A DNA stretch of 64,000 nt, taken from NCBI RefSeq assembly GCF_014652535.1, contig NZ_BMYZ01000002.1, positions 676,811 through 740,810 of the forward strand, given 5' to 3'. The DNA is from Cellvibrio zantedeschiae. Lineage in GTDB: Bacteria; Pseudomonadota; Gammaproteobacteria; Pseudomonadales; Cellvibrionaceae. This document shows, in pieces, positions 19,025 through 28,375 of the stretch (within the stretch, counting starts at the first letter, position 1; every line of letters starts with the position of its first letter). The position numbers were made by a program, and so were the translations under genes. The notes under the pieces were generated by a model. That model searched no databases. It was not told where the DNA came from and saw nothing but the letters and a program-made list of their open reading frames with translations.

Positions 19025-19648
19025 ATGAGGCGTAAAGTGCCCTTTATGGGCGAAGAGCGTATAGCACGAGCAGACGACGAGGCGGCGCAAGCCAAAAAAG
19101 CTCGTGGGACCTTGATTGACGACGTTTTGAGTACCCAAAAGCAACCCAGCACATGGGATGATTTGGTTGCAAGCGATTACCCCGATCCAATTGGCGGCCC
19201 ACCAAAGGTGTCGCGCCCCCACGTTGCGCCCCCAAAACCTGCTCGGCCAAAAACCGTGCCTGTTACACCGGGGCCTGTGCCTAAAAAAGCGATTATTGAG
19301 AGCAGTTATTCAGACTCCACTTTGCCTTCTATAGATTGGCTACCCATTAACAGTGGCCATGGATTAAGAATCAATATTAGTGGAAGCCTGGATCAAAACC
19401 TGCGCGCCGAATGGCGCCGTTTAATTGAGGAGACTGAGCGCTCTGGAATTGGTCAATTTGAATTTAATTTAACTGAGGCTCCAACTTTAACTCTTACAGG
19501 CTTAGGTATGTTGCTGTTGTTTAAAGAGCAAAAAGGTTCTGAGCGCGGCGATATAAAACTTTGCCATTGCAATAAAGATGTATGGCAAATGTTGCAGTGG
19601 ACCGGGATGGATAAATATTTCACCATTCAAGGTGTGCCCGAAAATTAG
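19025..19648 (+). CDS. STAS-domain protein with long disordered N-terminus
   Basis: The first 105 residues are charged and proline rich, with no fold suggested. The C-terminal half (about 110-205) resembles a STAS domain of the anti-sigma-factor antagonist type: INISGSLDQNLRAEWRRLIEE, FEFNLTEAPTLTLTGLGMLLL, then a final helix DVWQMLQWTGMDKYF. At the place of the usually phosphorylated serine (DSSGLG-like) the sequence reads LTLTGLG, so threonine could be the target. The ATG at 19025 has GGAGG 6 nt upstream. No partner kinase or phosphatase gene is adjacent. It stands alone and ends in a strong terminator. Confidence 0.75.
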   Translation: MRRKVPFMGEERIARADDEAAQAKKARGTLIDDVLSTQKQPSTWDDLVASDYPDPIGGPPKVSRPHVAPPKPARPKTVPVTPGPVPKKAIIESSYSDSTLPSIDWLPINSGHGLRINISGSLDQNLRAEWRRLIEETERSGIGQFEFNLTEAPTLTLTGLGMLLLFKEQKGSERGDIKLCHCNKDVWQMLQWTGMDKYFTIQGVPEN

Positions 19649-19671
19649 TGCGACATTGCGTTATCCAAAAC

Positions 19672-19706
19672 AAAAAAGCCCGAGTTTTCAGCTCGGGCTT
19701 TTTTGT
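19672..19706. terminator. Bidirectional intrinsic terminator
   Basis: An 8-bp stem AGCCCGAG/CTCGGGCT is bordered by A6 on the left and T6 on the right. It separates the STAS gene from the converging hisC. Confidence 0.92.
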
Positions 19707-19720
19707 TTTGGATGACAATA

Positions 19721-20773
19721 TTAAGCGCTTTTCAACACCTCAACCATACGTTGCATTTGTTCATCCGTACCTATTGTAATCCGCAAAAACTCGTTGATAC
19801 GAGCAGCGCCGAAATAGCGAACCAGAATTTTATGTTCACGCAATTTTTGCGCGAGTTCGGCTGCGTTATTTTTGGATGGTTTGACAAAAACAAAGTTGGC
19901 TTGTGATGGCAATACATTAAAGCCCAGGGCTTCCAATTGCTTTACTGTCCATTCGCGAGTGGCAATAATTTTATCGCGGCAGGCTTTAAAATAAGCATCA
20001 TCTTCAAATGCTGCAATGGTGGCTGCTTCAGCAAGGCGGTCTAGCGGGTAAGAGTTAAATGAATTTTTAACGCGATCCAACGCGGTAATTAAATCGACAT
20101 TTCCCACTGCAAAACCTACGCGCATACCGGCGAGAGAGCGAGATTTCGATAAAGTCTGCACGACCAATAAGTTTGGATATTTATCGACAAGACTGATTGC
20201 CGTTTCGCCACCAAAATCAATGTAGGCTTCATCCACCACCACCACCGATTCAGTATTCTTTTGTAGCAATGCTTCTATTTCTGCGAGCGGTTTTCCAATT
20301 GCGGTAGGTGCGTTGGGGTTCGGGAAAATAATTCCGCCGTTCTCGCTCGCATAATCATCAAAGTTGATAGTAAAGTCGTCGCGCAACGTAGGTGTTTTGT
20401 ATTCAATACCAAACAATTTGCAATACACCGGATAAAAACTGTAACTGATATCCGGAAACAACAAAGGTTTGCTTTGTTGAAAAAATGCCATAAAAAGCAA
20501 CGCCAAAACTTCATCGCTACCGTTGCCAACAAACACTTGCTCGGCGGTAACATCGTAATAATTCGCGATGGTATTTTTTAGCTTTTTGGAATTTGGATCA
20601 GGGTAAAGGCGCAAGCGGTCGATGGCGTCATGGGTCATCAGTTTGATTACTTCTGGCGAGGGCGGGTAAGGACTCTCGTTAGTATTCAATTTGATTAAAC
20701 CATCAATTTGCGGTTGCTCACCGGGCACGTAAGGCTCCAGCTCGCGCACCACCTGACTCCAAAACTTCGACAT
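19721..20773 (-). CDS. hisC: Histidinol-phosphate aminotransferase HisC
   Basis: HisC is the PLP enzyme that transfers an amino group to imidazole-acetol phosphate in histidine synthesis. The 350-aa sequence has the substrate-end motif [24 protein letters not shown], the cofactor block [11 protein letters not shown] and the lysine motif [17 protein letters not shown]. The start ATG at 20773 is preceded by GGAGC. Other his genes are not in the window, so this is a separately placed copy, as in several gammaproteobacteria. Related aromatic or cobalamin-pathway transaminases share the fold, but length and motifs favour HisC. Confidence 0.9.
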   Translation of the reverse strand: MSKFWSQVVRELEPYVPGEQPQIDGLIKLNTNESPYPPSPEVIKLMTHDAIDRLRLYPDPNSKKLKNTIANYYDVTAEQVFVGNGSDEVLALLFMAFFQQSKPLLFPDISYSFYPVYCKLFGIEYKTPTLRDDFTINFDDYASENGGIIFPNPNAPTAIGKPLAEIEALLQKNTESVVVVDEAYIDFGGETAISLVDKYPNLLVVQTLSKSRSLAGMRVGFAVGNVDLITALDRVKNSFNSYPLDRLAEAATIAAFEDDAYFKACRDKIIATREWTVKQLEALGFNVLPSQANFVFVKPSKNNAAELAQKLREHKILVRYFGAARINEFLRITIGTDEQMQRMVEVLKSA

Positions 20774-20872
20774 GATTGCTCCTCAAAGCAGCTAAAAACC
20801 GAACAGCAAGAACGGGTGAAAAGGCCGAGCAGTATAACCGCAAGCGCCCGTTTTCTTACAGGCTTGGAGCAA

Positions 20873-22159
20873 TTAATCTAACCAACGTTTAAGCAAAATA
20901 CTCGCGTTTACGCCGCCGAAACCAAACCCGTTAGAGAGCGCATGTTCAATTTCTGCAGGTCGAGCCTTGTCAGCAACTATATCTATGCCGGTTGCAGCCT
21001 CGTCGGGATTTTCCAGGTTCAAGGTTGGTGGAACGATTTGGTCGCGCAATGCTAGCGCGGTAAAAATCGTTTCAATACCACCTGCCGCTCCTAATAAATG
21101 GCCGGTGGCCGATTTTGTAGAAGTAACAAGCAAACTGCTGTTCTCGCCAAAAATGCCTTTGATAGCGGCTAGCTCACCTTTGTCCCCAACGGGTGTGGAG
21201 GTCGCGTGGGCGTTGAGGTGTTGGATCTCTTCAGGTTTTAACCTGGCCTGGCGCAAGGCTGCACTCATGGCACGTTTGGCTCCATCGCCATCTTCTGCTC
21301 CGGATGTGAGGTGATAGGCGTCGGCACTGGTGCCGTAACCAATGATTTCGGCAATGGGTTTTGCTCCGCGAGCTTGTGCATGCTCCAAAGATTCCACGAC
21401 CAGTAACCCGGCACCTTCTCCCATCACGAAACCATCCCGGTCGCGATCAAAGGGTCGCGATGCTCGCTCGGGCATATCATTAAAGTTTGTGGAGAGCGCT
21501 CGCGCAGCAGCAAAACCGCCAAGGCTTACGGTGTGAATGGTTGCCTCGGCTCCACCGCACAACGCAATCTCTGCTTCACCTGCACGAATCATACGGACAG
21601 TATCGCCAATAGCTTGTACGCCGGCCGCACACGCGGTAACGGGCGCACCAATCGGGCCTTTGAATCCGTATTTGATGGAGACATGCCCTGCGGCCAAATT
21701 CACTAAGAATGAGGGGATTGTGAAGGGTGACAGTTTGCGAGTACCGCGACTATCTGCGGTCCGCACTGCATCCGCAATTGCGGGGAAACCGCCAACACCC
21801 GAGGCGATGACTGTTGCCGTGCTTTCCTGTTCGATACCAGTGGTCGGACTCCAACCGGCTTGCGCTAAAGCTTCTTCAGCCGCCGCCAGTGAAAACAAAA
21901 TAAATCGATCCATTTTGCGTTGGTCTTTGGGAGATGCGACTTTATCTGGATCAAGCCCAGCTTCGGCATCTTCAGCAATGTCGGGCACGAGTCCGGCGAC
22001 TTTTGCTGGCAAATCCGCAGCTATATCCTCGGGTAAACGCCTGATACCAGAGTGACCGGATAGCAATCGCTGCCATACATTTTCTACCCCACAACCCAAA
22101 GGCGAGGCTATTCCCATACCGGTAATTACAATGCGGGTGGGGTGTTGATAAGTGCTCAT
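20873..22159 (-). CDS. Beta-ketoacyl-ACP synthase, FabF-like (KAS II)
   Basis: The 428-aa condensing enzyme has the Cys-His-His triad: cysteine in VTACAAGVQ (about residue 175), histidine in NAHATSTPVGD and histidine in KSATGHLLGAAGG. The C-terminal NGFGFGGVNASIL is typical. It extends acyl-ACP with malonyl-ACP. It stands alone, away from acpP, fabG or fabD, so it is probably an additional FabF rather than the housekeeping copy. It diverges from a TetR-type regulator across two operator-like palindromes, which suggests inducible expression in response to a fatty acid or similar ligand (inferred). Confidence 0.88.
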   Translation of the reverse strand: MSTYQHPTRIVITGMGIASPLGCGVENVWQRLLSGHSGIRRLPEDIAADLPAKVAGLVPDIAEDAEAGLDPDKVASPKDQRKMDRFILFSLAAAEEALAQAGWSPTTGIEQESTATVIASGVGGFPAIADAVRTADSRGTRKLSPFTIPSFLVNLAAGHVSIKYGFKGPIGAPVTACAAGVQAIGDTVRMIRAGEAEIALCGGAEATIHTVSLGGFAAARALSTNFNDMPERASRPFDRDRDGFVMGEGAGLLVVESLEHAQARGAKPIAEIIGYGTSADAYHLTSGAEDGDGAKRAMSAALRQARLKPEEIQHLNAHATSTPVGDKGELAAIKGIFGENSSLLVTSTKSATGHLLGAAGGIETIFTALALRDQIVPPTLNLENPDEAATGIDIVADKARPAEIEHALSNGFGFGGVNASILLKRWLD

Positions 22160-22182
22160 AGCTTGGCCCTTTGCTAATTTAA

Positions 22183-22222
22183 ATGATGATCGTCATTTAT
22201 AAAATTATATGATGTTCATCAT
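22183..22222. promoter_or_regulatory. Two TetR-operator-like palindromes
   Basis: ATGATGATCGTCAT (22183-22196) and ATGATGTTCATCAT (22209-22222) share the pattern ATGATG-N2-CRTCAT and have centres 26 bp apart. They occupy the divergent promoter region between the FabF-like gene and the TetR gene; a TATACT -10 box for the latter follows at 22224. They are the natural candidates for the TetR protein's binding sites. Confidence 0.65.
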
Positions 22223-22261
22223 GTATACTGTCAATCAGTATTTGTATTGGGGTAGCTATTG

Positions 22262-22834
22262 ATGAGAGTCAGCAGAGAGCAGGCGGCAGAGAACCGCGAA
22301 AAAATAATTACCATAGCCGCAAAATTGTTTCGCGAAAAAGGCTTTGATGGCATAGGTGTGGCTGATTTAATGAAAGCCGCTGGCTTAACCCATGGTGGCT
22401 TCTATGGCCATTTCAGTTCCAAAGAAGATTTAATGGCGCAAGCCTGTGAACGTGCAGTCGATGAATTATTGCAAGCCGGTGAAGCGCGCCGAAAAGAATC
22501 GAAAGACTCGCCATATCATGCGTTCCTAAAAAATTACCTGTCCGTTGAACACCGTGATAAACCAGGTGCAGGTTGCCTTATGGCAGCCTTAGGTGCCGAA
22601 GCAGCTCGCCAAAATTCAACGGTGCGCTCTGCGTTCACGCAATCAGCGAAACGTTTGGCATCCGCATTAATTGAAATTATCCCCGCAGCCAACAAGAAAA
22701 AAGCACGTGAAAATGCTTTGATAACCTTGTCCATGTTGGTTGGTGCACAAACTATCGCGCGGGCAATGGATGATGAAGAGGTTTCGCAGGAGGTGCTGAC
22801 TTTGGTGCTAAAAAAAGCGAAGGAAATTTCTTGA
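22262..22834 (+). CDS. TetR/AcrR-family transcriptional regulator
   Basis: The 190-aa protein has an N-terminal TetR helix-turn-helix: ENREKIITIAAKLFREKGFDG, then VADLMKAAGLTHGGFYGHFSSKEDL. A divergent C-terminal ligand domain contains the AGCLMAALGAEAAR segment seen in a subgroup of fatty-acid or quinone responsive regulators. The ATG at 22262 follows GGGG with suitable spacing. Its position suggests it represses itself and the divergent FabF-like gene, releasing on binding an unknown ligand. Confidence 0.9.
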   Translation: MRVSREQAAENREKIITIAAKLFREKGFDGIGVADLMKAAGLTHGGFYGHFSSKEDLMAQACERAVDELLQAGEARRKESKDSPYHAFLKNYLSVEHRDKPGAGCLMAALGAEAARQNSTVRSAFTQSAKRLASALIEIIPAANKKKARENALITLSMLVGAQTIARAMDDEEVSQEVLTLVLKKAKEIS

Positions 22835-22911
22835 TAGTGATCAAATCCTAAAGCGTGGTTTGAACTTAAGCTGTGCCCATAAATGCTACGGGCACAGCTT
22901 TAACAGTGAAT

Positions 22912-23397
22912 TTATTTAGCCATCGGATCCCAATGCTCTGCGATCTTTCCGTTCTCAATACGGAACATATCAAACCAGGTGGTTGTGTAAGTTTTGCTCG
23001 GGTCTTTAGGATCTTTTCGTTCGCTAACAAAAGCCAAGGTGACCAAATCACCTTCGGCGGTGATGGATACCAGAGGTGCGTTAACTTTATCTGCAATTGC
23101 TTGCGGCTTTTTAAATTGACCAAAAAAATCTACAAATGCCTTGCGCCCGGTTGCGACAGTAGGATTGTGTTGGATATAGGTTTCAGTCATGTATTTTGGC
23201 GCTAGTTCCAAATGGCCGGCTTCAAATACTTCACGCCAAAAGTCGTAAACCAATTTTTTGTTAGCGGCGAGTTTTGGATCTTTGCTAGCCAACATGGCGG
23301 TGTGGTCTGGATTGGCTGTTACGGGCAATTGAGCAAATCCAAGTGATGAAATGCATAAAGCGCAGGTGCCAATAAGGCCGAGGATTAACTTGTGCAT
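22912..23397 (-). CDS. Exported NTF2-like / SnoaL-like protein
   Basis: The 161-aa protein has a signal peptide (MHKLILGLIGTCALCISSLG, cleavage near GFAQ). Its mature domain is of the SnoaL/NTF2-like type: KKLVYDFWREVFEAGHLELAPKYM, then YIQHNP, and TTWFDMFRIENGKIAEHWD at the end. Members form cone-shaped folds that act as enzymes or binding proteins; no specific reaction can be read from the sequence. The ATG at 23397 has AAGGAA upstream. The start at 23412 would be a TTG and is less likely. It is convergent with the TetR gene. Confidence 0.8.
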   Translation of the reverse strand: MHKLILGLIGTCALCISSLGFAQLPVTANPDHTAMLASKDPKLAANKKLVYDFWREVFEAGHLELAPKYMTETYIQHNPTVATGRKAFVDFFGQFKKPQAIADKVNAPLVSITAEGDLVTLAFVSERKDPKDPSKTYTTTWFDMFRIENGKIAEHWDPMAK

Positions 23398-23564
23398 AAA
23401 AATTCCTTTCAAATCGAGAGTAGATTACCGCGAGGGCGGTTGATACTAGTCCACTTTGATAAGCTTGTTAACAGTATTGTTTCAGATAATGACATTTGTG
23501 AGCCGGGTTGATTGTCGGCATAGCAATTGCAAATGCTAGTGTAAATTTTTGATTGGTAGTTTTT

Positions 23565-24239
23565 ATGATAAGCAAATTACCTAAATGGGTTGAGGCGAGT
23601 GCGTTCGTGCTCGCGTTTATTGCTGGCAGTGTCAATGCTATAGCGCTTTTGGGTTTTAACCATCAAGGCGTTTCGCATCTTACGGGAAGCTCGTCACTGT
23701 TGGGTGTGGAGTTGGCGAAAGCAAATTACGCCGAAGTGATTCATTTGGGCTGGATTATTCTCAGCTTTGTTGTAGGTGCGGGGCTGAGTGGTTTTGCGAT
23801 TGGCAATGAATCATTGCGTTATGGCCGTCGTTATGGGTTTGCATTGTTGTGCGTTGCTCTGTTGTTAGTCTTGTCGATGTATTTTTTAAATTTGAGTAGC
23901 AACCTTGGGCATTATTTGGCGTCGGCTGCTTGCGGTTTGCAAAATGCTATGACGAGCACTTTTAGTGGCGCACTCATGCGAACAACCCATGTGACGGGGT
24001 TGTTTACTGATCTGGGCATTATTATTGGGTTGTGGTTGCGTGGGCACAGCCCTGACAAACGTCGCGTAATACTTTATTTAATTCTCATAACGGGTTTTAT
24101 TGTTGGCGGTTTGATTGGTGCAATCAGTTTTACTCATTTAACTTTTTATGCGATGTTAATTCCTGCCGCGCTAGCTGCGCTTTTGGCAGGTATTTATTTT
24201 GTGTGCCGACAAAAGCTAATACAAAGTTCTTCCAGCTAA
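23565..24239 (+). CDS. DUF1275 (YoaK-type) membrane protein
   Basis: The 224-aa protein has about six hydrophobic helices and the family's early pattern AFVLAFIAGSVNAIALLGF, with HLTGSSSLLG shortly after and GLQNAMTSTFSGALMRTTHVTG in the middle. DUF1275 members are conserved inner-membrane proteins of unknown function; transport or a redox-linked role has been guessed but not shown. The ATG at 23565 is preferred to an in-frame TTG at 23553. It lies alone between oppositely oriented genes, ending 8 nt from the converging isochorismatase gene. Confidence 0.82.
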   Translation: MISKLPKWVEASAFVLAFIAGSVNAIALLGFNHQGVSHLTGSSSLLGVELAKANYAEVIHLGWIILSFVVGAGLSGFAIGNESLRYGRRYGFALLCVALLLVLSMYFLNLSSNLGHYLASAACGLQNAMTSTFSGALMRTTHVTGLFTDLGIIIGLWLRGHSPDKRRVILYLILITGFIVGGLIGAISFTHLTFYAMLIPAALAALLAGIYFVCRQKLIQSSSS

Positions 24240-24247
24240 AGTTCAGT

Positions 24248-24847
24248 TTATATCAACAAATCGTCTGCACTTTTAACAATTACTGAAAATGCATCGCGCA
24301 ATTCAGCTAAGGCAACTTGTTTTACAACAGTGGCGGCTATCCTATTACCAAATCCATCATCAAGATCACGGCTAGTAGTTGCATCGGCCACAATGGTATT
24401 TTTATAACCTAAATCCAAAGCAGCACGCGCTGTGGCAGAAATACAAACGTGTGTGGTGCAGCCCGCAATAATTAATTGTTTGCGCCCGGTGTTTTCAATC
24501 AGCGCTTGCAAATTTGTGCCAGCAAAGGCATTGGGTAAATGCTTTACAACAATCTGGTCACCGGGTTTAGCTGCTATCTCCGGTAGTTCGGCGTAGTAGG
24601 GGCCTTGCTCATTAAATAATAAATTTCCGCTTGGACCTTTGTTAAGCACGTGAATCACAGGTGTGCCATGTTGGTGAGCGCGCGCAATTAATTCTGCTGC
24701 ACCTTTTACGGCGGCGTGTAAATCGGGTACGGGCACGGATCCATCGAGATACTCGCGTTGCATATCGATAATAATGACCACAGCTTCGCTTAAGCGAGCA
24801 GCCGGATGATCGAAGCCAAACATTTCTACAAAAGTTTTGTTGTTCAT
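24248..24847 (-). CDS. Isochorismatase-family cysteine hydrolase
   Basis: The 199-aa enzyme shows the Asp-Lys-Cys triad of the family: aspartate in VVIIIDMQREYLDG, lysine in VVKHLPNAFAGT and cysteine in IAGCTTHVCISATARAALDLGY. Family members hydrolyse amides or isochorismate, such as nicotinamide, carbamoylsarcosine or other small amides. The substrate cannot be decided here. No siderophore or NAD-salvage genes are nearby, so isochorismate and nicotinamide are not specially supported. Confidence 0.87.
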   Translation of the reverse strand: MNNKTFVEMFGFDHPAARLSEAVVIIIDMQREYLDGSVPVPDLHAAVKGAAELIARAHQHGTPVIHVLNKGPSGNLLFNEQGPYYAELPEIAAKPGDQIVVKHLPNAFAGTNLQALIENTGRKQLIIAGCTTHVCISATARAALDLGYKNTIVADATTSRDLDDGFGNRIAATVVKQVALAELRDAFSVIVKSADDLLI

Positions 24848-24940
24848 TTTTAGTTTCCTAAGAAAACTTATAACAATTTAGATAAAAATTCATTTGGGAA
24901 TCGTCATCTTCTGCGAGGATGACGATTCGCTTGCTAAATA

Positions 24941-25552
24941 TTAATAACCCACCGTAAAACGTTGCTGCTGGTGCGATGGATTTTCTAATTCGTCGATCAC
25001 GGCAACCGCGAAATCTTGATTCGAAATTCTGCTTTCACCTTTTTCGTTTACTAAAAGTTGCTCGCTGCCTAAACGAAATTTTCCGGTGCGCTCACCAGGT
25101 TCGATAAATGCGGATGGTGATGCATAAACCCAGTTCAATTCTTTTTCGCCGCGCAGTATGTTTAACAAATCGCGTGCTGCTCCGGCGGTTGCTTTCCACA
25201 TGTCGGGAAACTCTGGCGTATCAAACAATTGCACGCCGGGTGCGACTTCGAGGCTTGCTGCGCCGCCGACAAAGAGCACGTACTTAATCCCGGAAGCTTT
25301 TACCGCGTTGATGATTTTGTGCAGGTCTTGCTCTTCCCAGTGCACGCTCAATACCGCAGCGTCGTGGCCGGCGAGTGCTGCGCTCAAAGCTGCGTAATCT
25401 TGCAGGCTTAGCTGCTGCGCTTTTACTTTTGCTGATGCCGCCACTTTGGTTGGGTTGCGTACCAGTGCGGTTAGGTCGTGTTGACGTGATACGGCCTCGT
25501 TAAAAATATGTTGGCCGATAAAACCGGTAGCACCGACGATTGCAATTTTCAT
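24941..25552 (-). CDS. NAD(P)-binding oxidoreductase, atypical SDR
   Basis: The 203-aa protein opens with the dinucleotide motif GATGFIGQHIF, then LVRNPTKV, and contains YVLFVGGAASLEV and WVYASPSAFIEPGERTG. This is the pattern of the small NAD(P)H-binding 'atypical SDR' proteins related to NmrA and flavin reductases, which lack the classical YxxxK. It diverges from a LysR regulator 120 nt away, so it is probably that regulator's target. Quinone or flavin reduction is possible but unproven. Confidence 0.85.
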   Translation of the reverse strand: MKIAIVGATGFIGQHIFNEAVSRQHDLTALVRNPTKVAASAKVKAQQLSLQDYAALSAALAGHDAAVLSVHWEEQDLHKIINAVKASGIKYVLFVGGAASLEVAPGVQLFDTPEFPDMWKATAGAARDLLNILRGEKELNWVYASPSAFIEPGERTGKFRLGSEQLLVNEKGESRISNQDFAVAVIDELENPSHQQQRFTVGY

Positions 25553-25671
25553 GATCTATTCCTCGTTGAGATTGATGTTTACTTCAGCGAGGTCAGTATC
25601 GGCCCGATTTATTGTTCTGATAAGATGGCTAAATATTAATTCTTTGTTCTTTTAAAGTGGACAATGGCGCA

Positions 25672-26568
25672 ATGAGCAAATTATTCGATATCAACTTAAA
25701 CCGTTTGGTGGTGTTTACTGCTGTGGTGGAGACCGGTTCTATTACGGCAGCGGCCAAACGTTTGGGCTTGGCAAAAACCATGGTGAGTGCCCATATGCAA
25801 AAGCTGGAGGCGGAAATCGGCAGCCATTTACTGGTGCGAACGACGCGGCGCTTGCATCTCACTGAGGCAGGAACCTTGTTTTACGAGGCTTGCCAGAAAA
25901 TCCTGTTAGATACCGAGAACGCGATTACCCAAGCGAGCAGCAATACCCAGCAATTGCGCGGCAAACTGCGTATATCCACGTCCATTGATTTTGGCGCTAG
26001 CGTTATCGCCCCTTTGACTGCTGAACTTGCCAGGCAACATCCAGAGTTACGCATTGAAATTTTGTCCAGTGATGAGCGCGTGGATATGGTGAGTGCCGGA
26101 ATTGATGTGGCAATTCGTATCGGTCGCTTGGCAGATTCCAGCCATCGCGCTGCCTTGATTGCTTACTTTGAGGATTGGCTGGTTGCTCATCCTTCAGTGT
26201 TGCAAGGAGAAATGCCGCGCTCGCCACAGGATGTTGCGGAGCTGCCATTTGTGGGGCTTTCTGTGTTGCCTAACCCAACCTATTGGACTTTTACGCAGGC
26301 CGGTTCGTCATCCCAAAGCCTGCGTTTTAACGCAAGTGTAATGGCGAATACCGCGTCTGCGGTTAAGGCTGCGGTCTTGGCTGGAGCGGGCATGATGGTA
26401 CATCCCGATATTTTCGTAAGAGAAGAGGTTGCAGCAGGTCGGCTGGTACGATTGCTACCCGAGTGGTCCCTACCCGGCGGCGGAATCTATGCGGTCTATC
26501 CGCAATCTGTCCAACGCTCGCAAAAAGTCAGCGTTTTAATTGAAGCATTAAAAGCTCGCTATGCCTGA
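25672..26568 (+). CDS. LysR-family transcriptional regulator
   Basis: The 298-aa protein has an N-terminal winged helix (NRLVVFTAVVETGSITAAAK, then TMVSAHMQKLEAEIG) and a type-2 periplasmic-binding-like effector domain from about residue 90. An in-frame GTG at 25657 is an alternative start; ATG at 25672 gives the typical spacing to the first helix. It diverges from the NAD(P)-binding oxidoreductase gene, the usual arrangement of LysR regulators and their targets. The ligand is unknown. Confidence 0.92.
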   Translation: MSKLFDINLNRLVVFTAVVETGSITAAAKRLGLAKTMVSAHMQKLEAEIGSHLLVRTTRRLHLTEAGTLFYEACQKILLDTENAITQASSNTQQLRGKLRISTSIDFGASVIAPLTAELARQHPELRIEILSSDERVDMVSAGIDVAIRIGRLADSSHRAALIAYFEDWLVAHPSVLQGEMPRSPQDVAELPFVGLSVLPNPTYWTFTQAGSSSQSLRFNASVMANTASAVKAAVLAGAGMMVHPDIFVREEVAAGRLVRLLPEWSLPGGGIYAVYPQSVQRSQKVSVLIEALKARYA

Positions 26569-26725
26569 CGCCTTTTTTTGAATTGGGGCGCATGTTCATT
26601 GAATTGCACGTGGCTCGCATCATGCAATGAAATTGTGAAGCCGGATTTTTATCTTGCGAGTTGAAATGGAGCTATAGTTTCAAGGTATTGAGTCAGAGAT
26701 GTTGGGTTAATCTAAGGAGATACCT

Positions 26726-27517
26726 ATGGCCAATCAGCACAAACTAATTCTTCTCGATCTCGACGGTACTTTGTTTGTGGGCAATCAGGAAATACCCGGT
26801 GCCGTTAAAAGCATCGCCCACCTGCGCGAACAAGGATTCATACTGCGTTTTCTCACCAATACCACCACCAAATCCCATGCAGAACTTTTCGGGCAAATGA
26901 TTTCACTAGGTTTTCGTTTGGCCCCAGAAGAACTTATCAGTGCGCCCATAGGTGCAAAGCTGGAGTTACAAGCAATCCAACAAAAGCGTAATCGCCCCTT
27001 GCGTATTTGGCCGGTGGTAGCAGACGCCATAAAGCCGGATTTTGCCGAATTTGAATACGATGATGTGAATCCAGATTTTGTTGTCTTGGGTGACATAGGC
27101 GAGCGATGGGATTTAGCCTTGATTAACAAACTTTTTAATCTCATTCACGGCGGGGCAGAACTCATTGCTTTGCATAAAAATCGCTTTTGGCAAACAGAAG
27201 ACGGATTAAAAGCAGATATAGGTTTTTTTGTCGCCGGCCTCGAATATGTATGTAGTAAAAATGCGCTCATTATGGGTAAGCCCAACGCAGATTTTTTTAA
27301 ACGCGTGTTGGATTCAGTGGGGGTTAGCCCCGCGCAAACCATCATGGTCGGCGATGACATAGACAGCGATGTTGGTGGTGCGCAGCTATTAGGGATGAAA
27401 GGTTGTTTGGTTAAAACCGGAAAATTCCGACAAGCCTATTTCGATGCATCTTCCGTAAAGCCCGATTGGGTACTGGCAAGTATTGCCGATTTGCCAGAAG
27501 TGCTGGCTGCTTCTTGA
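26726..27517 (+). CDS. HAD-IIA family phosphatase (NagD/LHPP-like)
   Basis: The 263-aa protein has the HAD nucleophile motif LILLDLDGTLFVG, motif II FLTNTTTKS, a cap domain and motif IV VGDDIDSDVGGAQLLGMKG. The order, with the cap between motifs II and III, is that of subclass IIA (NagD, phosphoglycolate-type and LHPP-like phosphatases). The longer cap and VKTGKFR near the end recall the LHPP-like group. The ATG has a strong AAGGAGA site. The neighbouring gene is another HAD protein, 81 nt downstream on the same strand. Confidence 0.85.
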   Translation: MANQHKLILLDLDGTLFVGNQEIPGAVKSIAHLREQGFILRFLTNTTTKSHAELFGQMISLGFRLAPEELISAPIGAKLELQAIQQKRNRPLRIWPVVADAIKPDFAEFEYDDVNPDFVVLGDIGERWDLALINKLFNLIHGGAELIALHKNRFWQTEDGLKADIGFFVAGLEYVCSKNALIMGKPNADFFKRVLDSVGVSPAQTIMVGDDIDSDVGGAQLLGMKGCLVKTGKFRQAYFDASSVKPDWVLASIADLPEVLAAS

Positions 27518-27598
27518 TTTAACGCCTTTTGCAAAACTGTCACAATTGCTTCTTATACTGGGAAGCATTTGGGTAAGGTGGCAACAAAGGCGGCTTGA

Positions 27599-28291
27599 AT
27601 GATTTACAGCAATAACAAAAAACTGATTATTCTGGATGCCGATGGCACCACCATTGATGCTTACAATGCCATTGAAAAAGCCTTTGTTCACCATGGAATG
27701 GATTTGGGTGATGAAGAAAGTTTTCAAAAACGTCATAACATCTTTAAATATTTGGGTGGCCTAAAACAATTCCCCTCCAATCTTCGTAAAAATATTACCA
27801 AAAGTAATCGCAAGCAAATTGTAGATACGCTTACAGATGTATATCGCAATGAAGCTGCACTCTATGCTGGCATTCCTGAATTTATTCGCACATTGATCGC
27901 TTCACCGGACGTTATAGTGGGCATGATCACTCGCAATATTACTAACGAGCCCTTGGAAACCTTGCGCCAATTGTTTGCGCGGCATGATATTAATATCGCT
28001 GAGTTTGATTTTCTTATTCATGTACCACTGGAAGAAAAAAAGACACCACATTTTCGCGCGGTGCGCGAGCAATTTGGCGTAAACCCGGCGCGCGCAGGTG
28101 TGTGTGGGGATGAGAATAAAGATTATGTGGCGGCGATTAATACGGGGATGCATCCGTTTATGGTGTCTTACGGGTTTGAGAATTTTTTAAGATTGACGAA
28201 GAAGTTTGAGATTCCGCAGGAGATTATTTCGAAGACGCCGGGGGAATTGAGGGAACGGGTGTTTCATTCGTTGGAGATTCCGAATGTTTAG
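27599..28291 (+). CDS. HAD-superfamily hydrolase
   Basis: The 230-aa protein has the HAD motifs LIILDADGTTID (nucleophile Asp and general acid Asp), MITRN (motif II) and VCGDENKDYVAAINTGMHP (motif IV), with a helical cap between the first two. This is the phosphoglycolate-phosphatase-like subclass I layout. The substrate is not evident. It probably shares a transcript with the preceding HAD gene. The end of the gene borders directly on the repeat region at 28.3-29.0 kb. Confidence 0.82.
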   Translation: MIYSNNKKLIILDADGTTIDAYNAIEKAFVHHGMDLGDEESFQKRHNIFKYLGGLKQFPSNLRKNITKSNRKQIVDTLTDVYRNEAALYAGIPEFIRTLIASPDVIVGMITRNITNEPLETLRQLFARHDINIAEFDFLIHVPLEEKKTPHFRAVREQFGVNPARAGVCGDENKDYVAAINTGMHPFMVSYGFENFLRLTKKFEIPQEIISKTPGELRERVFHSLEIPNV

Positions 28292-28375
28292 CTTCCAATT
28301 GTTGTTTCGTATTTGAGAGTCGTCATCCTCGGCGGAACCGGGGATCCAGCTTTTGATTTTTATTGAAGATTTGTC

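Noticed and set aside
18821..19222. Minus-strand frame opposite the STAS gene
   Set aside because: It overlaps the STAS reading frame entirely and carries no conserved motif; the STAS frame has a proper ribosome site.
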